Assembly: GCA_031425275.1 (NCBI GenBank)
Contig: JANPJA010000062.1
Span: 15,240-79,239, forward strand
Origin: JAIVGV01 sp031425275
GTDB taxonomy: Bacteria > Acidobacteriota > Blastocatellia > Pyrinomonadales > Pyrinomonadaceae
Reading direction: 5' to 3'
DNA: 64,000 nucleotides
Shown here: piece after piece, positions 57,941 through 64,000 of the stretch
Position numbering within the stretch: the first letter of the stretch is position 1
How the letters are laid out: each line of letters opens with the position of its first letter
Position numbers and translations under genes: made by a program
The notes under the pieces: generated by a model
The model's input: only the letters and a program-made list of their open reading frames with translations
Told to the model about the DNA's origin: nothing
Databases searched by the model: none

Positions 57941-58510
57941 TCACGCGAGCTGTGCCGCGAGCCACGCCTTGGCGCTGCGCCACTCGCGCTTGACGGTCGA
58001 TTCGGACCGGCCGAGGACTTCGGCGACTTCCGCGTTGGAGAGGCCCGCGAAGAATTTCATCTCGACGACGCGGGCCTGCGCGGGGTCAAACTCGGCGAGC
58101 CTGTTCAAGGCTTCGTCGAGCAGGATGAGATCGACTTCGCGCCGTTCAGGGAAACTGGCGGCCTCGTCGAGGGCGAGCAGCGTCTGGCCCTCGCCGCGCT
58201 TCCCGGCGCGCCGTCTGACGGCGTGGTTGACGAGGACGCGGCGCATCGTCTCGGCCGCGATGGAGAAGAAGTGCGCGCGGTTGCGCCAGTCAACCGAATG
58301 CTGATCGATTAAGCGCAAGTAAGCCTCGTTGACGAGCGCGGTGGCCTGCAAGGTGTGACCCGCGCGCTCGCCCGCGAGTTGGCGCGACGCGATCCCCTTC
58401 AGCTCTCGATAGACGAGCGGCAACAACTCGTCGAGCGCGGCGCGGTCGCCCCCCTGCGCCTGCCTGAGCAGCCCCGTCACGCCCTGTCTCGACTCATCAG
58501 CCATCTTCAA
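57941..58510 (-). CDS. ECF-type RNA polymerase sigma factor
   Basis: 189 residues. Region 2 (about 25-95) contains LVYRELKGIASRQLAGERAGHTLQATALVNEAYLRL and the DWRNRAHFFSIAAETMRRVLVNHAR-like segment. Region 4 (about 130-185) contains DPAQARVVEMKFFAGLSNAEVAEVLGRSESTVKREW with the HTH. This subgroup is typically encoded next to a Ser/Thr kinase, as here (32 bases apart), and no anti-sigma factor is visible, so phosphorylation by the kinase may control it. Two possible starts (58510 and 58504) differ by two codons. Confidence 0.92.
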   Translation of the reverse strand: MKMADESRQGVTGLLRQAQGGDRAALDELLPLVYRELKGIASRQLAGERAGHTLQATALVNEAYLRLIDQHSVDWRNRAHFFSIAAETMRRVLVNHAVRRRAGKRGEGQTLLALDEAASFPERREVDLILLDEALNRLAEFDPAQARVVEMKFFAGLSNAEVAEVLGRSESTVKREWRSAKAWLAAQLA

Positions 58511-58516
58511 CCAACG

Positions 58517-58726
58517 GAGGCCCGACCGTCAGGGCGGGCGGAAACGATGAACGCGGAACGATGAGCAGTTGTCAGTTGTCAGTTGTCAGTTGTCAGTTGT
58601 CAGTTTTTAGCGATGACAAAGATAAGCGTTTCTAGTGATGACAAGGTTCCTGTCTGAAAACTGACAACTGACAACTGACAACTGACAACTGCTCACCCCG
58701 CCCGCCCGCCCTGACGGTCGGGCCTC
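58517..58726. repeat. Perfect 25-bp inverted repeat enclosing heptamer arrays
   Basis: Arms 58517-58541 and 58702-58726 are exact reverse complements (core CCCGACCGTCAGGGCGGGCG). Between them lies the heptamer pair at 58566-58693, so the whole 210-bp unit is a nested palindrome directly upstream of the ECF sigma gene. Confidence 0.88.
58566..58693. repeat. Paired heptamer arrays (GTCAGTT / ACTGACA)
   Basis: Array 58566-58605 (GTTGTCA units, five copies) and array 58656-58693 (ACTGACA) are complementary, inside the 25-bp inverted repeat. Confidence 0.88.
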
Positions 58727-58948
58727 TGAAAAAAGTTTTCGCCGCCGTGGCCCCGCCGGCCCGATTTTTTTGCGATTGGTTAATGAGGGCGCATTCGACC
58801 GCGCCCCACGGGGAAGCCGGCGGGAGCGGCGGCACGCGCGCCCAGTATAAGTTCAACGCGGGCGTTGTGACCAATTTGCGCCGCGACAATTTCTCCCGCC
58901 GCGGCCCCCCGCCCCGGTTCGAGACGAGTTTCAGGAGGTTCTCAAAAG

Positions 58949-60790
58949 ATGTCCGTCCGTTTGTCGCACCCGAAGCTTAGCGCGTCCGAAATTTCCGCCC
59001 GCCGTCTGCACGAATCGAGGCGCGCGGGTCTGGCGTATCTGGCCTGCGCGGCCGTCGTCGGCCTGCTGCTCGCGGCGGCGGCCGCGCCCGCCGCGCCGCT
59101 CTGGACGCACAAGCCCGCGGGCGACATCAAGTGGTACCGCGTCACCGATGTGGGCACGGTGCTGGTCGGCACGAAAGGCTCGATCTACGTCCTCGACAGC
59201 GAGACGGGCGCGCAAACGTGGTCGCGCGCCGATCTGCCGGGCGTCGAGGAGTACGAGGTGGACGAGATCACGGGGACGCCGCTCTTGCTCGTCTCGGACA
59301 CTTCGGGCGCGTTCACCAAGAACACGCGGCTCTTCGCGCTCGACTTGCTGACGGGCCAAAACATCTGGCAGACGGAGAAGCTGCAAGGCGCGACCGTCGC
59401 CGTCGAGCCGATCTATGAGAGAGACCTCGTGCTGCTCGTCACCGTCCCGAGCAACGCGGGGAACAAGGGGAAGCCGAAAGTCACCGCGCTGCGGATGACC
59501 ACGGGCGAGCTGGTCTGGGAGGCCGACTACCCCGACTCGGTCGATCTCTACGGCATCGAGCGCAAGAGCAAATACTTCCCCAAGTTCGATCTCTCCGGCG
59601 CGAACCCGCCGCTCTACGACGCCGACTCGGTCTATTTCACCTACGCCGGCCTGCACCGCTACTCGCTCGCCGACGGCAAACTCGTGTGGGGCGTCAAGTA
59701 CGACGTGACCGAAGGCCAGATTAAGCGCGGCAACGCGCAGGCCGTCATCGACAATGATGCGGTTTACACGTCGGCCAAGGGGCAGTTGCGCGCCATCGAC
59801 AAGGCGACGGGCGCGATCCGCTGGACGAGCAAAGACTTCGGCGGCGCGGTCGCGGAGATGCGCCTGCTGAATGGGACGATCTACGGCCGCCTCGGCGGGG
59901 CGTTCTACGATTTCGCGAAGCGCGAGTACGTCAACAAGAAGCCGTTCGGCGTGGCGGCGGTGAACAAGGGGACGGGCGCGACCGAGTGGTACTACGACAA
60001 GGCGAGCGACAGCATCACCAACATGGCCCTGCTGCCCGACCTCAACACCATCCTCATCGCCGACGCCAAGAATTTGATCGGCCTCGACACCGGGAGCAGC
60101 GGCAAGGTCAAAGAGGCTTACAAGGTGAAACTCGAATTCAAGCACAACCTCGGCGCGGCCGCGACCGTGGCGAAGGTGGCGAAGTTCGGCTTCGGCGGCC
60201 TCTCGGCCATCGGCAAGGGCGGCGGCGACGACCGCGACGAGCCGGTCGCCGTCTTCCGGCGCGAGAACGGGACGGTGGTGGTGCAGGGCAAGCAGCACAT
60301 CCTCGCCTTCGACCCGCGCAGTCATCAGATCGCGTGGTCGGTGAAGTACGACGCGCCGGGCGTCCCCGGCTGGCAGAAGATCGCGATGGCGGGTCTGACC
60401 GCCGTTTCCTACACCTTCTCGACCGCGCAGGCGTTGAACACCTACGCCGGGACGGCCTCGAACCGCTGGGCCAACTCGAACCGCGTGGACTCCCTCGTCG
60501 CCTACGAGAAGTTCGTCTCCAAGCGTTACAGCGCGGCGAAGGCGGTGGGCAATTATGCTTACGTGTTGACGAGCGTGAAGGAAGGGAAGGAGAAGGGCGC
60601 GGGCCTGATCGGCGTCCACATGGAGTCGGGCCGGGGCGACCGGCAGATTCTGTTCAAGGACAAGGAGCCGGACTATCAAGTGGACGAGACCTCGGGCCGC
60701 GTCTTCAACCTGCGCAACCCCAAGGAACTCTCGGCCTTCTCGGTGGACGCCGCGCCCCCGACCGAAGAGAAGAAGGACGAGAAGAAGTAG
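58949..60790 (+). CDS. PQQ-like beta-propeller repeat protein
   Basis: 613 residues. A signal-anchor or late signal peptide spans about 26-50 (GLAYLACAAVVGLLLAAAAAPAA). It is followed by propeller blades with the PQQ-like repeat pattern (VLDSETGAQTW, ALDLLTGQNIW, ALRMTTGELVW, RYSLADGKLVW, AIDKATGAIRW, AVNKGTGATEW, AFDPRSHQIAW). The tail is Lys/Glu-rich. No dehydrogenase active-site motif was seen, so it is more likely a binding or scaffold propeller, for example BamB-like, than an enzyme. AGGAGG lies about ten bases upstream of the ATG. The next gene is topA, after a terminator. Confidence 0.82.
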   Translation: MSVRLSHPKLSASEISARRLHESRRAGLAYLACAAVVGLLLAAAAAPAAPLWTHKPAGDIKWYRVTDVGTVLVGTKGSIYVLDSETGAQTWSRADLPGVEEYEVDEITGTPLLLVSDTSGAFTKNTRLFALDLLTGQNIWQTEKLQGATVAVEPIYERDLVLLVTVPSNAGNKGKPKVTALRMTTGELVWEADYPDSVDLYGIERKSKYFPKFDLSGANPPLYDADSVYFTYAGLHRYSLADGKLVWGVKYDVTEGQIKRGNAQAVIDNDAVYTSAKGQLRAIDKATGAIRWTSKDFGGAVAEMRLLNGTIYGRLGGAFYDFAKREYVNKKPFGVAAVNKGTGATEWYYDKASDSITNMALLPDLNTILIADAKNLIGLDTGSSGKVKEAYKVKLEFKHNLGAAATVAKVAKFGFGGLSAIGKGGGDDRDEPVAVFRRENGTVVVQGKQHILAFDPRSHQIAWSVKYDAPGVPGWQKIAMAGLTAVSYTFSTAQALNTYAGTASNRWANSNRVDSLVAYEKFVSKRYSAAKAVGNYAYVLTSVKEGKEKGAGLIGVHMESGRGDRQILFKDKEPDYQVDETSGRVFNLRNPKELSAFSVDAAPPTEEKKDEKK

Positions 60791-60819
60791 CCGACTCAAA
60801 CCGCATCCGCTCCTCGAAA

Positions 60820-60846
60820 CATCCCGCGGAGATGACGGAGATTAGC
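60820..60846. repeat. Fragment of the nested palindromic element
   Basis: CATCCCGCGGAGATG followed by ACGGAGATTAGC resembles the left end of copy C (54830) but stops where a heptamer array begins, suggesting a truncated copy D. Confidence 0.6.
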
Positions 60847-60982
60847 AGCGATTAGCTGTTAGCTGTTAGCAAACCCCAAAGGCAGGAGGCAGTCTCGACG
60901 AGGCTGCCTCCTGCCTTTGGTTTCCGCCAGCAACCCACCGCCCCCCGCCCGGCTAACAGCTCGCAGCTCACAGCTAATCGCT
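60843..60982. repeat. Paired heptamer arrays around a terminator hairpin
   Basis: Array 60843-60870 (AGCTGTT) and array 60951-60982 (GGCTAAC, AGCTCAC, AGCTAAT) flank the hairpin at 60876-60920, the same design as at 14725-14892. Confidence 0.8.
60876..60920 (+). terminator. Probable terminator between propeller gene and topA
   Basis: CCAAAGGCAGGAGGCAG (60876-60892) pairs exactly with CTGCCTCCTGCCTTTGG (60904-60920) around an 11-base loop, followed by TTTCC. The core GGCAGGAGGCAG is nearly the same as in the 14779-14818 hairpin. Confidence 0.8.
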
Positions 60983-60992
60983 GCTTCCCCGT

Positions 60993-61023
60993 TTGACATT
61001 CGTGACACGCTTAATGCTATTTT
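60993..61023 (+). promoter_or_regulatory. Possible topA promoter
   Basis: TTGACA (60993-60998), 19 bases, TATTTT (61018-61023). The -35 is perfect; the -10 and spacing are only fair. It lies right after the heptamer array and leaves a leader of about 210 bases. Confidence 0.35.
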
Positions 61024-61240
61024 CGTCACCGTTGAAATTTGACACCGAAGCGGCGGCGGTCGCCGGCCTCTACCGCCGGCGTCAACGATTACCGGCCCCC
61101 GCCGGTCGCGCAAATTGACCGCCGCGGGCAAGACAATCAATGCCCCCGGTGGGACATCTAAACGGTTGGCCGGAGAGCAATTAAGGTGAGCGAGGGCGTT
61201 TCGTGTGACGCCCCTGTGCGGTGAACAGAAAGAAGAGTGA

Positions 61241-63778
61241 ATGACGAAGAATTTAGTCATAGTCGAGTCGCCCGCGAAGGCGAAGACCATCGGAAAATAT
61301 CTGGGCCCGGACTACCGCGTGATGGCTTCAATCGGCCACATCAAGGACTTGCCGTCGAAGGGTCTGGGCGTCGATGTCGATAATAATTTCGAGCCGACTT
61401 ACGAGGTCATCCCCGACACGAAGAAGCGCAACAACAAGAAGGTCGTCGCGGAACTCAAGGCCGCCGCGCGAGCCGCCGACGCCATCTACCTCGCGGCCGA
61501 CCCCGACCGCGAAGGCGAGGCCATCTGCCAGCACTTGGCCGAAGAGATCGTGCCGAAGCGGCCCCGTAAGCCCGCCTTCCGCGTGATGTTCAACGAGATC
61601 ACGAAACGCGCCGTGCAGGAGGCTTTCAAGGAGCCGAAGGAGATCGACTCGAACCTCGTGGACGCCCAGCAGGCCCGCCGCGTGCTCGACCGCCTCGTCG
61701 GCTACAAAGTCTCGCCGCTCTTGTGCAAAACCATCGGCGGGCGACTCTCGGCGGGCCGCGTCCAGTCGGTCGCGCTCCGCATGGTCGTCGAGCGCGAGCG
61801 CGAGATCGAGAAGTTCTTGAAGACCGAGTACTGGACGGTCGCCGCGAACCTGACGGCCGACTTGCCGCCCGCCTTTGACGCGCGGCTGTTGCGCGTCGGC
61901 GAGCAGACGGTCAAGACCGGCGGTTTCGACAACGAAGTTAAGAAGAACGAGATTCTGATCTCGAACGCGGAGCAGGCGGCCGAGATCGTCGCGGAGGCGG
62001 AGGGGCAAACATTTTCCGTCGCGGAAGTGACGACGAAGGAGCGGCGGCGCAACCCCGTCCCGCCGTTCATCACGTCGAAGTTGCAGCAAGAAGCCGCGCG
62101 CAAGCTGGGCTTCGCGGTGAAGAAGGCGATGATGGTGGCGCAGAAGCTCTACGAGGGCGTGGAGATGGGCGAGGAGGGCGCGGTCGGCCTCATCACTTAC
62201 ATGCGCACCGATTCGACGCGCGTCTCCGACACCGCGCTCGGCGAGGTGCGCGATTTCGTCGGCCGCCAGTACGGCGCGGCGTACCTGCCGGAGAAGGCCG
62301 TCTTCTACCGCTCGAAGAAGGACGCGCAGGACGCGCACGAGGCCATCCGCCCGACCGACGTGTCGCGCACGCCCGACTCGGTCGAGAAATTCCTGAGCCG
62401 CGACGAGCACCGCCTCTACAAACTCATCTGGCAGCGGTTCGTCGCCTCGCAGATGACGGCCGCCGTCTTCGACCAGACGACCATCGACATCGAGGCCGGC
62501 CGCTTCCTCTTCCGCGCGACGGGGTCGGTCTTGAAGTTCGACGGCTTCCTCAAAGTTTACGAGGAGGGGCGCGACGAGAAGTCGGACGAGGACGACGCGG
62601 AGGCCGCCCGCAAACTCCCGCTCGTGGCGAAAGGCGACGCGCTCAAACTGAACGCCGTCGTGCCCGAACAGCATTTCACCGAGCCGCCGCCGCGCTACAC
62701 CGAGGCCACGCTCGTCAAGGCTCTCGAAGAGAAGGGCATCGGGCGGCCCTCGACCTACGCCGCCATCATGACGACGATCATCGACCGCGAGTACGTCGAA
62801 AAACTCGAAGGCCGCTTCCACCCGACGGGCCTCGGCACCACCGTCAACGATCTGCTCGTCGCCAGTTTCGACGATCTCTTCAACGAGACTTACACGGCGC
62901 GGATGGAGCAGGAGTTGGACGAAGTCGGGGAAGGGAAGTTGAAGTGGACTGACGCGCTCCACGAGTTCTACGGCAAGTTCGCGGAGGACTTGAAAACGGC
63001 CGCGGAGGTGATGAAGCAGAAGAAGCTTGAGTCGATCCCGACCGACGAGAAGTGCGACAACGACGGCGCGCCGATGGTCATCAAGTTCGGCCGCTTCGGG
63101 CAGTATCTCGCCTGCTCGAACTACCCCGAGTGCCGCACGACGCGCGAGATCGCGAAGCCCGCGGGCGCGGTCGGCGAAGGCAAGGCGGCCGGCGCGGAAG
63201 GCGCTGAAGCGGCGGAGCCGGAAGAGTGCGAGCTGTGCGGCAAGCCGATGGCTTTGAAGCGCGGACGCTTCGGCCAGTTCCTCGGCTGCACGGGCTACCC
63301 GGAGTGTCGCAACATCCGAAAGATCAGCAAGTCGGGACAGGTGGCGGCCGCGCCCATCCCGCTCGACGAGAAGTGCCCGGTGGACGGCGCGAACCTCGTC
63401 CGGCGTCAGGGCCGATTCGGCGAGTTCGTCTCGTGCGGCAACTACCCGTCCTGCAAGTTCGTCAAGCGCGAGACCACGGGCGTGGCCTGTCCGAAGCCGG
63501 GCTGCCACGGCGACATCGTGGTCAAGAAGTCGAAGCGCGGCAAAGCCTTCTACGGCTGCTCCGAGTATCCGAAGTGCGACGCGGTTTATTGGGACAAGCC
63601 CGTCCTCGAACCGTGCCCGCAGTGCAAGGCCCCGTTCCTTTTGGAGAAGACGACGAAGAAGGGCACGACCTACACCTGCGCCCGCGCCGAAGAGTGCGGC
63701 TACAAGTCCGAGCCGCTCTCGGCCCCCATCGTGCCCGCCGCCCCGGCCGGCGGCGACACGACGCGCGTCGCGGGCTGA
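61241..63778 (+). CDS. topA: DNA topoisomerase I
   Basis: 845-residue type IA topoisomerase that relaxes negative supercoils. The Toprim domain starts LVIVESPAKAKTIGKYLG and includes AADPDREGEAI. The core includes RVLDRLVGYKVSPLL and GRVQSVALRMVVERE. The active-site Tyr is in GLITYMRTDSTRVS. The domain GRPSTYAAIMTTIIDREYV completes the catalytic part. The C-terminus has at least four C4 zinc-finger modules (CDNDG, CELCG, CPVDG and CPKPGC units, each with a C.NYP.C-type half) plus a final Cys-rich module CPQCKAPF. The ATG at 61241 follows AGAAAGAAGAG. It is followed by a hairpin at 63803-63836. Confidence 0.97.
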   Translation: MTKNLVIVESPAKAKTIGKYLGPDYRVMASIGHIKDLPSKGLGVDVDNNFEPTYEVIPDTKKRNNKKVVAELKAAARAADAIYLAADPDREGEAICQHLAEEIVPKRPRKPAFRVMFNEITKRAVQEAFKEPKEIDSNLVDAQQARRVLDRLVGYKVSPLLCKTIGGRLSAGRVQSVALRMVVEREREIEKFLKTEYWTVAANLTADLPPAFDARLLRVGEQTVKTGGFDNEVKKNEILISNAEQAAEIVAEAEGQTFSVAEVTTKERRRNPVPPFITSKLQQEAARKLGFAVKKAMMVAQKLYEGVEMGEEGAVGLITYMRTDSTRVSDTALGEVRDFVGRQYGAAYLPEKAVFYRSKKDAQDAHEAIRPTDVSRTPDSVEKFLSRDEHRLYKLIWQRFVASQMTAAVFDQTTIDIEAGRFLFRATGSVLKFDGFLKVYEEGRDEKSDEDDAEAARKLPLVAKGDALKLNAVVPEQHFTEPPPRYTEATLVKALEEKGIGRPSTYAAIMTTIIDREYVEKLEGRFHPTGLGTTVNDLLVASFDDLFNETYTARMEQELDEVGEGKLKWTDALHEFYGKFAEDLKTAAEVMKQKKLESIPTDEKCDNDGAPMVIKFGRFGQYLACSNYPECRTTREIAKPAGAVGEGKAAGAEGAEAAEPEECELCGKPMALKRGRFGQFLGCTGYPECRNIRKISKSGQVAAAPIPLDEKCPVDGANLVRRQGRFGEFVSCGNYPSCKFVKRETTGVACPKPGCHGDIVVKKSKRGKAFYGCSEYPKCDAVYWDKPVLEPCPQCKAPFLLEKTTKKGTTYTCARAEECGYKSEPLSAPIVPAAPAGGDTTRVAG

Positions 63779-63802
63779 TAGAGGAGCCGACCGGGACACG
63801 AA

Positions 63803-63836
63803 GAGGGGAGGCGAGTTTAACCACTCGCCTCCCCTC
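63803..63836. terminator. Terminator hairpin after topA
   Basis: GAGGGGAGGCGAGT (63803-63816) pairs with ACTCGCCTCCCCTC (63823-63836) around TTAACC. It lies between topA and a convergent partial gene whose stop is eight bases further on, so it could serve both. Confidence 0.75.
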
Positions 63837-63843
63837 TCACGTC

Positions 63844-64000
63844 TCACAGGCGTGCCGCGGCACTCGTGATCGCGGTTTCGAGTGCCGCCCGCTTTTCACG
63901 CAGACGCCGCCTGGTCTTGGCGCTACGCCGCCGGTGATAAGTGATGTCCCAGTTCTCACCGGGCAAGAAGTTAATGGCATGGGCGCCGACGTGATGCGGC
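63844..64000 (-). CDS. C-terminal fragment of an unknown basic protein
   Basis: A minus-strand frame open from the window edge to TGA (complement 63844-63846) gives about 52 residues. These include VGAHAINFLPGENWDITYHR followed by an Arg/Lys-rich helix (RRRSAKTRRRLREKRAALET). There are no stops and codon use is normal. The charged C-terminal helix suggests nucleic-acid or protein binding. I do not recognise the family, and the start is outside the window. Confidence 0.45.
   Translation of the reverse strand, partial: PHHVGAHAINFLPGENWDITYHRRRSAKTRRRLREKRAALETAITSAAARL

Noticed and set aside
57909..57983. Longer N-terminus of the TPR kinase
   Set aside because: It would overlap the ECF sigma gene and adds a basic stretch absent from the MTPERW-type family start.
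61328..63847. Very long open frame antisense to topA
   Set aside because: It mirrors topA codon structure in GC-rich DNA, encodes an Arg/Leu/Val/Ala-rich sequence with no domain, and topA is certain.

Overview
The window is high-GC bacterial DNA with dense, mostly minus-strand genes. The gene set points to Acidobacteriota, probably a Blastocatellia-like lineage. The pointers are an Oar-type TonB receptor with an N-terminal carboxypeptidase-regulatory domain, MTPERW-type Ser/Thr kinases with TPR tails paired with an ECF sigma factor, an S9 peptidase, a very large PIG-L deacetylase and a PQQ-like propeller. Taxonomy is inferred from gene content only.

Layout. Positions 1-6.2 kb hold a PilZ-like C-terminal fragment, a CBM9-like protein, an S9 peptidase, an O-methyltransferase, a DUF3224 protein and an unrecognised Cys-cluster protein in a lower-GC patch. 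Positions 6.2-16.2 kb hold an MFS exporter, a membrane HD-GYP/GAF/GGDEF protein, a hybrid histidine kinase overlapping its NtrC-type regulator, and a secreted TPR protein. Positions 16.5-18.8 kb hold a hot-dog thioesterase and a copper-amine-oxidase-like protein whose cofactor motif is degenerate.

Positions 19.3-42.7 kb are the metabolic core. A four-gene operon (kynU, kynA, a methyltransferase, an aryl-CoA ligase) should turn kynurenine-pathway intermediates into anthranilate and then anthraniloyl-CoA. A second block carries an FAD monooxygenase and an OYE-type flavin reductase, which are the two halves of the normally fused 2-aminobenzoyl-CoA monooxygenase/reductase. Here they are separate, convergent genes. 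With them come an acyl-CoA dehydrogenase, three crotonase-fold proteins, an SDR, a RidA-like protein without the catalytic Arg, a TetR regulator, and boxB/boxC for benzoyl-CoA epoxidation and ring opening. Together they outline aerobic CoA-dependent breakdown of tryptophan/anthranilate and benzoate. Kynurenine formamidase, boxA, the box aldehyde dehydrogenase and a thiolase are not in the window. A clear promoter with a palindromic operator lies upstream of boxC. A PDZ-membrane-GAF-zinc-ribbon kinase, a NAD-kinase-like protein and an SPFH protein interrupt the block.

Positions 42.8-64 kb hold a selenocysteine tRNA, dprA, an ArgH-family lyase, the PIG-L protein, the Oar receptor, an esterase, a glycerophosphodiesterase, a DapB-like reductase, the kinase/ECF sigma pair, the propeller protein and topA. 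A partial minus-strand gene closes the window.

The most unusual non-coding feature is a dense set of intergenic palindromes. There are about eighteen loci of 7-bp-periodic tandem arrays, drawn from at least five different heptamers. Most are paired as reverse-complement arrays around a spacer. One pair sits in frame inside a protein-kinase gene and another arm encodes the N-terminus of the TetR regulator. There are also three 250-300-bp nested palindromes, a 35-bp-arm hairpin and a perfect 25-bp inverted repeat.
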